Positions 8,795-17,601 of a stretch of 64,000 bases of DNA are shown here, piece by piece. A model generated the notes under the pieces. It worked only from the letters and a program-made list of their open reading frames with translations, did not search any database and was not told where the DNA came from. The translations under genes and the position numbers were made by a program. Each line of letters opens with the position of its first letter. Position 1 is the stretch's first letter. Source of the stretch: Bifidobacterium asteroides (GTDB lineage: Bacteria > Actinomycetota > Actinomycetes > Actinomycetales > Bifidobacteriaceae); the NCBI RefSeq assembly GCF_019469425.1, contig NZ_CP048272.1, positions 1,550,001-1,614,000 on the forward strand. Direction: 5' to 3'.

Positions 8795-10525
8795 TCAGGC
8801 ATCCCTCATATCCCACTGGTAGACCGTCGCCTCGGGGCGCGGGCCCATGTCCATCAGCTGCTGCGAAGTGTACATCGAACCCTTCGCGGACCCATTCAAC
8901 GCCACCCACCGGGAGGAAGCCACAACCTGCGACGACCCCGGCACAAGGCTGCCCGCAACCGGCACATCCGGCAGACCGGAATTCGCCATCCAGTGGTAGG
9001 CATCACGCGGCAGCACCAGCGTATGAAGCGACGTTGTCCCCGCGAACATGTCCTCAGAATGGACATGCGTGTAAGGAGGATTCTCCTCCGGGGAGGCGCT
9101 GCTTAATGCCGAAAGGTCAAGAAAGGACAGGGATGAAGCCCCGTCGAACATATGCTCCAACCTCGTCTCATGCTCATCCCCAGCTGGCGTGAATCTCACA
9201 CTTATGCAAGAACCGCGGAAATTGACGTCGGTCAGGGATCTATCCCCCGCGAACATGTAATCCGCACGCGTGACTTCCCCAATGCTGGTATGGCTCATAT
9301 TCACCGATACCAGGGCGGGATCATTGGCGAACATGTGCCCGATATACTTCACGGCGGAATACTCACTATAGCTCATGTCCACGCTCACCAGCGAGGGGTC
9401 ATCGGCGAACATGTACACCATGGAGTCAAAACCGCCGTTGTAGGCGGCGATGTGATCGAGGTTGATGTATTTCAGTCTCCCGCAATCCCTGAACATATAG
9501 GCCGTCTCCTGATTGCTCAACAGGCTCCAGCCGCTTGTGTCCAGGTTATCCAGCATGGCATCATGCTCGAACATATGAGCGGTGTAGGAGAGGGTCTTCG
9601 TGTTCCAATCCCTGACATCCAGATACTGCAACGAGGTGTCGCCCCTGAACATCCCGGCCGCGTCAACCAGTTTTCCCACATCCCACCGGCCGACGTCCAG
9701 GAAGGTCAGCATCGAATCGTTCTCGAACATCCCCTGCGTTTCATGCATCGGGTCAGCCTCGTTGTACTGGACATCGCCACGGTCATACTGGTCCTCACCG
9801 CCCCATCCCGTCTGAGAGACTTTGCTCGTATTCCAGTTGCCCACGTCCAGGCTCCTGAGCGACCGACAGTTCTTGAACATCGCTGCCGCGTTAGTCACGT
9901 TGCTCATGTCCCAGCCGCCCACGTCGACGCTCTGCAAAGCCACGTCATCCTCGAACATCCGATACGTCGACGTGACCTTGCTGACATCAAGGTTCCCGCC
10001 GCCCTCGATCCTCAACAGCGAGGGAAGCCCAGCGAACAGGTGTTCACCATATGCGGCTGCCACGCCGGGGTCGATGCGGATCACGGACAGGCCCGACCCC
10101 TTGTCCGGCAGCATGTCAGCAACCGAATCCCCGGAGTACCAATCGCCCGGGGAATAAGTCTTGCCTATGGTTCCGGCATGCAGGGTCAGCACCCGTTGAC
10201 CGTTCTCCACCCGGTACTCCCAGGGGCTGGACCCCCACATGCCCGACCCCACCAGCCCGTCAGGCTCCGCCGACCGAGCGGCCGCAGGCGCCACAGGCTC
10301 CACCACCGGCCTGGCCGCCTTCGCAGCCGCAGCCAGCCGGGCCGGATCCTTCCTCGCCTTGGCCTCACGGACAGCACGGGCAGCCGCAGGCGGCAACGAG
10401 CCGCCGCCCCCGTCCGCACGAGCCGGCGCCACCGGACCCAACGCCGCCAGCATCCCCACACAAGCCACAGCACCCACAGCAAGAGCCGGGAGCCTTGTCA
10501 ACAATCCCCTTCGAACACCAGACAT
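8795..10525 (-). CDS. BspA-like (DUF285 repeat) secreted surface protein
   Basis: The protein has 576 residues from the ATG at 10525, which has GGGGGTGG just upstream; the longer frame to 10558 is unlikely. A signal peptide with Arg-rich n-region and Ala/Leu/Val core ends near APARA at about residue 38. An Ala-rich linker follows, then about ten DUF285 repeats from about residue 180 to 500. Each has the pattern MF..(D/C)..L..LDV..WD.S.V, for example MFKNCRSLRSLDVGNWN. Such leucine-rich-like repeats are typical of adhesins in gut and oral bacteria. There is no LPXTG motif or C-terminal membrane anchor, so it is either released or truncated at its 3' end. It lies just downstream of phage lysis genes, which suggests acquisition with a prophage. 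Confidence 0.8.
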   Translation of the reverse strand: MSGVRRGLLTRLPALAVGAVACVGMLAALGPVAPARADGGGGSLPPAAARAVREAKARKDPARLAAAAKAARPVVEPVAPAAARSAEPDGLVGSGMWGSSPWEYRVENGQRVLTLHAGTIGKTYSPGDWYSGDSVADMLPDKGSGLSVIRIDPGVAAAYGEHLFAGLPSLLRIEGGGNLDVSKVTSTYRMFEDDVALQSVDVGGWDMSNVTNAAAMFKNCRSLRSLDVGNWNTSKVSQTGWGGEDQYDRGDVQYNEADPMHETQGMFENDSMLTFLDVGRWDVGKLVDAAGMFRGDTSLQYLDVRDWNTKTLSYTAHMFEHDAMLDNLDTSGWSLLSNQETAYMFRDCGRLKYINLDHIAAYNGGFDSMVYMFADDPSLVSVDMSYSEYSAVKYIGHMFANDPALVSVNMSHTSIGEVTRADYMFAGDRSLTDVNFRGSCISVRFTPAGDEHETRLEHMFDGASSLSFLDLSALSSASPEENPPYTHVHSEDMFAGTTSLHTLVLPRDAYHWMANSGLPDVPVAGSLVPGSSQVVASSRWVALNGSAKGSMYTSQQLMDMGPRPEATVYQWDMRDA

Positions 10526-10624
10526 ATCCACCCCCACTAACAATCGACCCGCAGACACCGCGGCATCACATCGTTTTCACAATACCACCACAAGCCAGCC
10601 ATACACGGACCCCACCCCGGGAAT

Positions 10625-10665
10625 AATAAAAACGCCCTCGCTCCGGTCTCCCGAAACAAGGGCGT
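10625..10665 (-). terminator. Rho-independent terminator after the phage lysis genes
   Basis: On the minus strand ACGCCCT and AGGGCGT pair around an inner stem-loop (CGGGAGACCGG region). The hairpin is followed by TTTTTATTATT, a classical intrinsic terminator 20 bp after the holin stop. Confidence 0.85.
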
Positions 10666-10686
10666 CTTGTTGCATGTGAATGGTGC

Positions 10687-10923
10687 CTACTTGTCTGCCA
10701 GTCGTACGGGGTTGTAGGCGACGCCGAACCCGGCTGTGACGGCTCCCGCGGCCGTCGAGATGAACCCGCCGATCCCGGGGCGGCCGAAGCACATGAAACC
10801 CAGCCCCACCACCGAGGCAAGAAGGCCAAGCACATAGACGGCCGTGCGCACCGCGTCAGAAAAGACCGGCGTGTAGCCAGGCCGGCCCGACGCATGCTCC
10901 GGCATAGGATCGCTGCCTGTCAC
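10687..10923 (-). CDS. Phage holin
   Basis: This is a small membrane protein of 79 residues from a GTG at 10923, preceded by the excellent ribosome-binding site AAAGGAGG at 7 bases. Two hydrophobic segments are visible, AVYVLGLLASVVGLGFMCFG and GGFISTAAGAVTAGFGVAY, with a short charged C terminus. That is the layout of holins from actinobacterial phages, which form membrane pores that release or activate endolysin. The frame is continuous with the upstream endolysin remnant, so a fused read-through product is also possible. A terminator follows directly. Confidence 0.7.
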   Translation of the reverse strand: MTGSDPMPEHASGRPGYTPVFSDAVRTAVYVLGLLASVVGLGFMCFGRPGIGGFISTAAGAVTAGFGVAYNPVRLADK

Positions 10924-11334
10924 GGCTGTCCTCCTTTCAGAAGGTCCTTGGTTGAGCCGAGCCTGGAGGGCCCTGACGGTCGCAGGGCCGAAACTGCCGT
11001 CCCGGGCCAACCCCAGCCTGGCCTGCACCGCACGGACCAGCTGGCTCCCATACCCCCCATACGTGCAGGAGACAAGGCTCGGCCAGGCATAAGCGCGCCC
11101 GTCAGGCTTCACCTGGCCGGAAACCACCCCGTCCACCGGAGTGCCCATAACCTGCTGCCACCGTCTGACCGTGGCCGGCCCGCAGGAGCCGTCCACCGCA
11201 ATCCGAGGCACAACAGGATCCGGAGCCAGCCCAGGCTTGCCCGCAGGCAAGACGCGCGCCAAACGATCGATGCGCGCCAGGTCATACGCGCCCGGACAAG
11301 CCGTGTCACATTGGGTTACACCCTGATATGCCAA
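10924..11334 (-). pseudogene. Endolysin remnant: end of amidase domain plus peptidoglycan-binding repeats
   Basis: The frame begins with VTQCDTACPG, which matches the end of an N-acetylmuramoyl-L-alanine amidase (Amidase_2/PGRP) domain with its zinc-ligand Cys. Two peptidoglycan-binding repeats follow, VDGSCGPATVRRWQ and RDGSFGPATVRALQ. The catalytic N-terminal part is missing: upstream in frame a TAG stop comes after only seven codons, and the only start is a TTG with no ribosome-binding site. The 3' end has lost its stop and runs in frame into the holin, although a TGA exists two frames over in TTCTGAAAGG. Both features point to a 5'-truncated, frameshifted prophage lysin. Confidence 0.7.
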
Positions 11335-11511
11335 CAGCAGCGGCCAATGGCTACCCTAACGCGGATCGGTCTTGGCAAACTTCAAACGCCTCAGGAGGAC
11401 CACAGAATCTCTGCGACCAAACCGCGTATGCACCTCCAATCCAACGGCGCCAGCGGACCGGCCCAAATTCACCCTTGGCAACTTCTGGCCCAGTATGTCA
11501 GCAGGCCGGGC
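11335..11511. other. Non-coding junction between lysin remnant and TM2 relic
   Basis: No credible coding sequence, hairpin or repeat of the tRNA-Arg 3' end was found here by eye. The right boundary of the integrated element probably lies in or near this stretch. Confidence 0.3.
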
Positions 11512-11756
11512 ATGTCTAACAAATCGAAGTCACGGCGGCCATCCTGACTTCTTCCTAGGCGGCTTCGGCATACACAACTGTCATCTGGGCAAGAAACGGG
11601 CGTGGGGTTGCGCAACTGCTGATCACCATCTTCGTTCTCTTCATCGGCCCTCTCACCTCTTCAATCTGGGCCATCGTTGAAGGTGCGCAGATTCTTGGCT
11701 CACATCCAGGCTCGCCTTGCCGCATGGACCGCAAAGGACTCCAGCTGCAGGATTGA
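11512..11756 (+). pseudogene. Frameshifted TM2-domain membrane protein
   Basis: Pieces of one TM2-domain protein are spread over frames. MSNKSKS starts at the ATG at 11512, TAAILTS is in a second frame, FFLGGFGIHNCHLGKKR in a third (from about 11546), and GVAQLLITIFVLFIG then SSIWAIVEGAQILG back in the second frame, ending at TGA 11754-11756. Joined together they recover the TM2 signature of two membrane helices with GGFGIH and YLGKK-like motifs. At least one and probably three indels separate the pieces, so no functional product is expected. This is the first chromosomal-type gene right of the phage relics. Confidence 0.7.
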
Positions 11757-11804
11757 AAACGACAGACAATCAGCAGAGCACGGCACAGATGTCGCTTGAT
11801 TACA

Positions 11805-14462
11805 TCATGACACCCGCAGGATGCCATGCGCGCCTTTTTCGGCCAGACTCATGACGTGGTTGACTATGGAGTAGTCGCCGGGCTGATCGACCTTGAGCTC
11901 TACAAAGCCGCCTTGAGCAGGCAGCAGGGGCAGGACCTGCGCTCCGGCCGATGAAGGACCGGCGGAATTCGCACCTGCGCTTCCGCCAATCAGGTAGCGG
12001 CCCTCAGTCCAGACCGTATCGAACTGGGTTCCCACGATATGGAAGGACAGCGGCTGGTTGGGGCCGGCATCCAGAACCCAGATGCGGACCCTTTGCCCCT
12101 TCTCCAGCTTGAGAGGGTGGGCGTCATATTGAAAGGCCCGACCGTTGAAAGTCATGATATCCGGGTTCATGGCCGCAACCTTTTCAGCATCGGCAGTCCC
12201 TCCATCGGACCCCAGATAGATCTCGGACTGGACCAGAACATATTCAGCAGCCACTGGCGGCAGGGTGCCGTCATCCACGACCAGGACCCCGTACATGCCG
12301 TTGGCTATATGGTTTGACATGGGGTCGCTGTTGCAGTGATACATCCAGATGCCAGCCCGACCAGCAGTGAAGGTGTACAGGAGCTCCTTGCCTGGCTCTA
12401 TGTTGCGCATCATGGTCTGGGGGACGGCCGGGCCGGCATGAAAGTCAATGGAATGGCTCATGCTTCCCTTGTTTCTGATGGTTACTTCAAAGGTGTCTCC
12501 CACCCGGCCTCTGAGCACTGGACCTTGAGCCAGGGGCCGCGAACCCTTATCGCGTGGATCACTCGCATCGTCGAAGCTCCAGACCGTCCGCTCAATCCCT
12601 GCTGCCACCGGCTCCTTGCGCTCCTTGACGTCCAGCGTGTACTTTCTGATTCCAGCCTTCCCCTGATTGTCCAGCGGCGGAAGGGCGGCGTGGGCAGGGT
12701 CGCTCTTCTCTGCCTGCGACTTGAGCTTGGCGGCTGATGGGACATGGCTTAGGGCTGCCTTCCCTGCGGAGGACTGACCTTGCTCGGCAACAGCTCCACC
12801 TTTTGTTCTGATCTTGAGTTCCATGCCCATCTGGCGGTGTCCTGCCAACGAGCACCAGCCCAGTGTGTCGCCCCCCAGGACCCCCACGTCGACCGAGGCG
12901 CTCTGGCCTACCGGAACTGACCCTGTGCTCTTGCCATTGGCAAAAACCAAGTCGTGCCGCTGATCTCCGGTGTTTTGAAAATCCACAACCAGCCGGTCGC
13001 CTGCCTTGACGGTGATGACATCCGGCACAAAAGCCATCCCCTTTACCTTGATTGAGGCTCTGCTGGTGTGACCCGTCGGCGGGACGCTCTTTGACGATGC
13101 CCCCTGGACGCCTACGGCGCTAGGTGCTGCCTCGACCGAGACGGCCAGCGTCGGCCGCAGGGCCATCAAAGCCACGGCGGCCACGAGGATCAGCACAGTA
13201 GCCGAGGTGGCAATCAGGTCCATCCTCAGTGCCAGGGTCCCCATCCGTTCGTTTTGCGAGCCCTCGGGCTGGCGCCGACGGTAGCGCTTGGATGCCAGGA
13301 CCTGCTTGCCACGGGCAGCCAGGTACACCACAATCAGCATCATGGAGAGGATTCCCAGCACATTCAGCAGGTTCCCGGCCTTCCATAAGGGCGTGTAGAG
13401 CCGGATGGCTCCGAGGAGCCTGATCAGCAAACCAACCTGCATAAGCGCCCAGGCACCCCAAAGGAGCGGATGGAAGGGCAGAGGCCTGCGGATGACCGAG
13501 GGAACGATCATGCAGACATGGGCGATGACCATGGTCATGATGAATCCCACAGCCAGCGCGTGCAGTGCCATGTCGCCCCAGTAAGTGCCGGAATCCACGG
13601 GTGCCGCCATCCAGATGAGGGCAGCCAGAAGTCCCCAGGCGTAAGCCGACAGCATGCAGGTGCCCATGAATCCTGGCAGGCCGCCGTGACGGAAGGTGCC
13701 CTTGGCCACATCATGACTGGCCATGATCAGGAGGAGCAGGCCCAGCGACAGCCCCAGAAGCGGATAGCCGACCGAAGGCGCCATGGCTTGAACCGGCAGG
13801 ACCAGGACGGTTAACAAACTTAGACCCAGAATCCCCGATTCAAGACGGATATCCGAAAAGACCGCCCTGGCCAGCTCCACCCGCTCACCGACGATGGTCA
13901 GAACCAGAAAGAAGAGCCAGGTTGGAGCCAGAACCGAGGCGTCCAATCCTGCAACCCATCCAAAAGCTCCGACCAGCCCCACCAGGGATCCGAGAACCTG
14001 TATGAGCACCTCTGCGGAAGGCTGTCGATGCCAGATGGCCAAGTACATGGCTGTCATAATCAACATGGATAAAGTCCACGGAATGCCGCCAAAAAGCTCC
14101 ACCCTGACCCATGCCGGGGCAGCAGCGCGGCTTGATACTGTCAGCGACAGCAGGCAGAGCAGAGACCCCAGCAAGCCCAAGGCGGGAGCAAGAAATCCCC
14201 AGGAGGGCTTCTTGGATCCACCGCTGCGATAGGCCACCGCCCTCTCCAGACCAATGGCAGCGCCCAAAAACCCATAGACCATGAGCCCGCCATGCAGATC
14301 TGCCAGGGGCACCCTGTCTGAGGGATGGATCAGATCCGCGCGGATCAGCGCTGCAACAAGGCCAAGCAGTGCAGCCAGGCCAGCGCCGATAAGGAGGACC
14401 ATCCTGGATCTGGGCAAGGCCGTTCCGCCACCGGACTTGCGCATCTTCTGGTCGTTCTGCAT
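11805..14462 (-). CDS. nirK: Copper nitrite reductase fused to NnrS-like membrane domain and cupredoxin
   Basis: This is an 885-residue three-part protein. Residues 1-460 carry about 12 membrane helices with NnrS-like histidine motifs (ADLHGGLMVYGF, ALHALAVGFIMTMVIAHVC). Residues 480-570 form a plastocyanin-like domain with Cu ligands in RHDLVF and WCSLAGHRQMGM. Residues 620-885 are a two-domain NirK-type reductase: SHSIDFHAG provides type 1 and type 2 ligands, MYHCNSDPMSNHIANGMYG supplies His, Cys, His and Met, and SFHIVGTQFDTVW supplies the domain-2 type 2 His. The predicted reaction is nitrite to nitric oxide outside the membrane, with electrons passing through the cupredoxin. It is divergent from a probable Fe-S regulator and a ferredoxin. 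ATG at 14462 is the only sensible start. Confidence 0.85.
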   Translation of the reverse strand: MQNDQKMRKSGGGTALPRSRMVLLIGAGLAALLGLVAALIRADLIHPSDRVPLADLHGGLMVYGFLGAAIGLERAVAYRSGGSKKPSWGFLAPALGLLGSLLCLLSLTVSSRAAAPAWVRVELFGGIPWTLSMLIMTAMYLAIWHRQPSAEVLIQVLGSLVGLVGAFGWVAGLDASVLAPTWLFFLVLTIVGERVELARAVFSDIRLESGILGLSLLTVLVLPVQAMAPSVGYPLLGLSLGLLLLIMASHDVAKGTFRHGGLPGFMGTCMLSAYAWGLLAALIWMAAPVDSGTYWGDMALHALAVGFIMTMVIAHVCMIVPSVIRRPLPFHPLLWGAWALMQVGLLIRLLGAIRLYTPLWKAGNLLNVLGILSMMLIVVYLAARGKQVLASKRYRRRQPEGSQNERMGTLALRMDLIATSATVLILVAAVALMALRPTLAVSVEAAPSAVGVQGASSKSVPPTGHTSRASIKVKGMAFVPDVITVKAGDRLVVDFQNTGDQRHDLVFANGKSTGSVPVGQSASVDVGVLGGDTLGWCSLAGHRQMGMELKIRTKGGAVAEQGQSSAGKAALSHVPSAAKLKSQAEKSDPAHAALPPLDNQGKAGIRKYTLDVKERKEPVAAGIERTVWSFDDASDPRDKGSRPLAQGPVLRGRVGDTFEVTIRNKGSMSHSIDFHAGPAVPQTMMRNIEPGKELLYTFTAGRAGIWMYHCNSDPMSNHIANGMYGVLVVDDGTLPPVAAEYVLVQSEIYLGSDGGTADAEKVAAMNPDIMTFNGRAFQYDAHPLKLEKGQRVRIWVLDAGPNQPLSFHIVGTQFDTVWTEGRYLIGGSAGANSAGPSSAGAQVLPLLPAQGGFVELKVDQPGDYSIVNHVMSLAEKGAHGILRVS

Positions 14463-14520
14463 TGGTCTGTCCGCCTTGTCCCAGGTTGATAATTAATTTG
14501 ATAGTTATACAATTTAATCT
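14463..14520. promoter_or_regulatory. Divergent promoter/operator between nirK fusion and its regulator
   Basis: This AT-rich 58-bp spacer contains two TTGATA hexamers 12 bp apart (14486 and 14498) and TATACA at 14506-14511. TATACA would place a transcription start at or next to the regulator ATG at 14521. That ATG has no Shine-Dalgarno, so a leaderless message is possible. The repeated hexamers are candidate operator half-sites. Confidence 0.5.
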
Positions 14521-15270
14521 ATGAGTCAGGAAATTCAAGCCCGTAAACAATGGGACCAAGCCGGCAAGCGCAGAACCGGAGAGAAGATCCGCTCTGCAAT
14601 CTTGGATTACCTGCATACGGCTGTCGAACATACTGGTACAGGTCTAACTGCACACCAGATCGGAGAAGCCTTCGGCATCCATCCGACGACCGCTCGTTTC
14701 CATCTTGAACATCTGGTCGAACAGGGCGAGGCGGTCCGCCAAAGAAACGGCAATGATGGTCAACCAGCCAGTCGAGGCAGACCAGCTGTCATCTACTCCC
14801 CCACATCCACCAACCACGCCCAGGAGGGTATGATCTCTTCGCTCTGCACGGCTCTGGAAACCACCTGCCCCGATATTGGCAGCAGGGGCAGGGCTGCACT
14901 GAAAGCAGGTCAGGTCTGGGGCCGTACTCTGGTCAGACGAAGCAGGGGAAATACAGAAAAGGGCGTGTCATCAAGCATGACTCAGGCCCTGTCGAGCACT
15001 CTGGCCACCCTGGGTTTTGCTCCGGTTACGGCAGAACCGGATTCAGCCAGCCTATATCTGACCTCATGCCCCTTCTTGGACAGCGTCAACGCCCACCCCA
15101 TTATCTGCACAATCCATCTGGGCATGGTCCAAGGAATCATGGAGGGCAGCTGCAAGGCGGCCAAGGTTAAAAAAGCCAGTGTGTCGCTGAAACCTCTGTC
15201 CTCGCCAAAGGGATGCTTCCTGAAAGTAGCGAAAGCGGACAGCCAATCAAAAAGGAGAGCAAAGCAATGA
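14521..15270 (+). CDS. Winged-helix regulator with C-terminal Fe-S-type cysteines (SufR/ArsR-like)
   Basis: The protein has 249 residues. An N-terminal winged helix at about residues 20-95 ([20 protein letters not shown]) resembles ArsR/SufR-type regulators. The C-terminal domain has four cysteines spaced C-x12-C-x14-C-x20-C, starting at SCPFLDSV and ending at SSPKGC. This resembles the cluster-binding pattern of SufR, so a redox- or NO-sensitive Fe-S cluster is likely by inference. It is divergent from the nitrite reductase fusion across 58 bp and is its probable regulator. Its stop overlaps the ferredoxin start (ATGA at 15267-15270), which couples the two genes. Confidence 0.7.
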   Translation: MSQEIQARKQWDQAGKRRTGEKIRSAILDYLHTAVEHTGTGLTAHQIGEAFGIHPTTARFHLEHLVEQGEAVRQRNGNDGQPASRGRPAVIYSPTSTNHAQEGMISSLCTALETTCPDIGSRGRAALKAGQVWGRTLVRRSRGNTEKGVSSSMTQALSSTLATLGFAPVTAEPDSASLYLTSCPFLDSVNAHPIICTIHLGMVQGIMEGSCKAAKVKKASVSLKPLSSPKGCFLKVAKADSQSKRRAKQ

Positions 15271-15653
15271 CCTACGTAATCGCCCAGCCCTGCGTGGACG
15301 TCAAAGACAAGGCCTGCGTGGATGAGTGCCCGGTGGATTGCATCTACGAGGGCCCTAGGAATCTATACATCAATCCCAACGAATGCATCGACTGCGGTGC
15401 CTGTGAGCCAGTCTGCCCTGTGGAAGCGATCTTCTACGAAGAAGACCTGCCGGAGGAATGGACTTGGTTCAAGGATGCCTCTGAAGACTTCTTTGCCCAG
15501 GTCGGCGATGCAGGCGGCGCCCAGGCCCAGGGACCCTACGATCACGACCATCCAAAGGTCGCCGCGCTGCCACACCAGGATAATTTCGTCTGCATTCAGC
15601 CGGAATCACGCAGCCAGCGCGCGGTCTGGGTCCGCAAGGACCAAACGGAATGA
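15267..15653 (+). CDS. fdxA: Seven-iron (3Fe-4S/4Fe-4S) ferredoxin
   Basis: The protein has 128 residues from ATG 15267, with AAAGGAGAG upstream. It begins [20 protein letters not shown], has the first cluster motif around [13 protein letters not shown], and the second as [15 protein letters not shown]. This is the actinobacterial FdxA type with one 3Fe-4S and one 4Fe-4S cluster. It is a soluble electron carrier. The overlap with the upstream regulator and the downstream glycosylase shows one operon, and it may feed electrons to redox reactions linked to nitrite or NO stress (inference). Confidence 0.92.
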   Translation: MTYVIAQPCVDVKDKACVDECPVDCIYEGPRNLYINPNECIDCGACEPVCPVEAIFYEEDLPEEWTWFKDASEDFFAQVGDAGGAQAQGPYDHDHPKVAALPHQDNFVCIQPESRSQRAVWVRKDQTE

Positions 15654-16255
15654 AGGCCCGTTCAAGCCAAGACGATCACCTGGTCTTCCCTGACTTTTTG
15701 GACCGCCCTGTGGAGGAGGCAGCCCGGATGCTTCTGGGCTGCTTTATCATTCGCGATTATGAGTCGGAAGGTGAGCAGGCCAGGGTTCGGATCGTGGAAA
15801 CCGAAGCCTACGATCAAAATGATCCGGCCAGCCACGCCTACCAAGGGCGAACGGCCCGCAACGCTGCCCTCTTCGGCCCCAGCGGGCATATGTATGTCTA
15901 CTTCACTTATGGAATGCACTATTGCATGAATATCTCCTGCCAGGAGGACGGGTTCGGCGCTGGGGTGCTGATTCGAGCCTGTCAGCCAACGCAGGGTCTG
16001 GACCTTCTGCGCAGCCATAGGCACGGCCGTCACTCGGACCGGGATTTGGCCAACGGGCCCGCCAAGCTCTGCCAGGCCTTGGACATCGACAAGCGCAACT
16101 ATGGCCATGATCTCAGAAAACCACCCATCCGCCTGGCAATGGCGGGACTGGACCAGGACGAGACCATCACGGCAACACCGCGGATAGGCATATCGCACGC
16201 CAAAAAGACTCTACGGAGATTCGTCATCACCGGCAATCCCTGCCTGTCGCGATGA
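15650..16255 (+). CDS. 3-methyladenine DNA glycosylase (AAG/MPG family)
   Basis: The protein has 201 residues and removes alkylated or deaminated purines in base excision repair. The family signature is [20 protein letters not shown], with the catalytic Glu in VETEAY near residue 49. [14 protein letters not shown] (the Tyr that intercalates into DNA) and [10 protein letters not shown] follow. The start ATG overlaps the ferredoxin stop as ATGA, so it belongs to the regulator-ferredoxin operon. Placement beside a nitric-oxide-producing enzyme fits repair of nitrosative purine damage, but that link is inferred. Confidence 0.92.
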   Translation: MKARSSQDDHLVFPDFLDRPVEEAARMLLGCFIIRDYESEGEQARVRIVETEAYDQNDPASHAYQGRTARNAALFGPSGHMYVYFTYGMHYCMNISCQEDGFGAGVLIRACQPTQGLDLLRSHRHGRHSDRDLANGPAKLCQALDIDKRNYGHDLRKPPIRLAMAGLDQDETITATPRIGISHAKKTLRRFVITGNPCLSR

Positions 16256-16301
16256 GCGGGCGAAAACCTGCGCTTCTGGCTTATACAGCCTAGAGGATAA
16301 C

Positions 16302-17546
16302 TTATCGCTTGATGAAGCGGGACTCGACACAGCTCTGGAAGCGAACAAGCGAGAGCATGACAGCAGCCAACAGAGCAATGATCAGCATGCCTATGAAACT
16401 GCCTGTCACCGGATCCAGTCCAAACATTTTCGAGAAAGTCTTGAAGGCCCAGGTAGATGCCGTAAAACCGAGGCTGGTGGTGGCCGAAAAGACCCCCATA
16501 ACCAGCGGATAGCGTCTGTCCGGAGTGAGGTTGGACAGGAGGAAAGGGCAGGTGGCCATATTGATTGCACTGCCTGACCCAATCAGAAATGCTGATAGAC
16601 AGACTATCGGGAAGGAGCGGGTGGTCAGGAAGAGCAGGGCCCCCAGGGCCATCAGAAGGAAGGCGAATGGAATGGTCCATTGTCGGCAAACCCGTTTGAT
16701 GCCGTTGATGCTAAGACCAATCACGACCGAGGAACCCGTGTTGAACATCAGGGCCACCCCGGCTGCACTGGTGCCGCCCAAACTGTACTTGGCTATGTAG
16801 ACCGCGAGTTTGTTGTACAGGACCGCGACCAGGAAAATGCTCAGAAAACCGATAAGAATGCAGGAAAGAGTGGCCCACCAGCATTGCACGCCCTTTTGTG
16901 AGGACGATGCCTCAGATCCTACCGCCTGTGAATCCTCCTCGACGGCACCGACCCCGGGAACCATGAAGATGACCAAGACCAGGGCAGGCAGGGCTAGGAA
17001 ATAGAGCCAATAGTTGTGCAGCCACCCTCCCTTGGCCAGAACACCGCCCAGGGCAAGGACCAGCATGGAAGAGCCATCCTGAACAGCCAAGACCAGCCCC
17101 ATCAGCGCCGCCAACCGCTTCCCGCGGAAGAACCTAGCCGACAGGCTGGGCAGGACTGTGGTGGCGATGCCCACGCCGAACCCGACGACCAAAGCGAACA
17201 AGAGCAGCTGGCCTACACTGCTGTGCACAAAAAGGGGCATCAAGCCGCCCAGCGCGACACACAGACAGCTGATGCAGCCAGCGGTTCTGAAACTCATTCT
17301 GGTCAAGAGGTGACCGAATAAAAGGGCGGAAACTATAGCAGCCGAAGAGCCGATGGAAACCACAGACTCAACGGTTGAAGGATCAGTGCGAGGAAAGGAT
17401 GCCTGTATGGCCGCCACGGAGGGAGAAATGATGGAGTCAAACCGCGACATGATGGCCAAGGCCATGATTCCAACCAGAATTCCAAGATTCTGCCTGGACA
17501 ATATCCCTGTGTCATTGGACTTAGACGCGCACGGGTCCGGTTCCAC
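16302..17546 (-). CDS. MFS transporter
   Basis: The protein has 414 residues and about 12 membrane helices, with a central hydrophilic loop (EEDSQAVGSEASSSQKG). The frame opens with a TTG at 17627, but the GTG at 17546 has GGGAGG eight bases upstream and is preferred. The motif between helices 2 and 3 is LLFGHLLTRMSFRTAG, a loose form of the MFS signature. The substrate cannot be read from the sequence. It follows an ion-transporter-family permease on the same strand with a 55-bp gap. Confidence 0.75.
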   Translation of the reverse strand: MEPDPCASKSNDTGILSRQNLGILVGIMALAIMSRFDSIISPSVAAIQASFPRTDPSTVESVVSIGSSAAIVSALLFGHLLTRMSFRTAGCISCLCVALGGLMPLFVHSSVGQLLLFALVVGFGVGIATTVLPSLSARFFRGKRLAALMGLVLAVQDGSSMLVLALGGVLAKGGWLHNYWLYFLALPALVLVIFMVPGVGAVEEDSQAVGSEASSSQKGVQCWWATLSCILIGFLSIFLVAVLYNKLAVYIAKYSLGGTSAAGVALMFNTGSSVVIGLSINGIKRVCRQWTIPFAFLLMALGALLFLTTRSFPIVCLSAFLIGSGSAINMATCPFLLSNLTPDRRYPLVMGVFSATTSLGFTASTWAFKTFSKMFGLDPVTGSFIGMLIIALLAAVMLSLVRFQSCVESRFIKR

Positions 17547-17601
17547 CGTCGCTGCCTCCCTCTCAATGTCAGCGGCACCATTCCTGGTTGATGGGGGTAG
17601 T

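Noticed and set aside
9152-10540. A 462-codon plus-strand frame opposite the DUF285 gene
   Set aside because: Its repeated HVPAAHV-like pattern mirrors the DUF285 repeats on the minus strand, which have a signal peptide and ribosome-binding site.
8222-11800. A direct copy of the tRNA-Arg 3' end marking attR
   Set aside because: I looked for TTCGAATCTCTCC and nearby variants by eye and found none, so the right end of the element is not defined.
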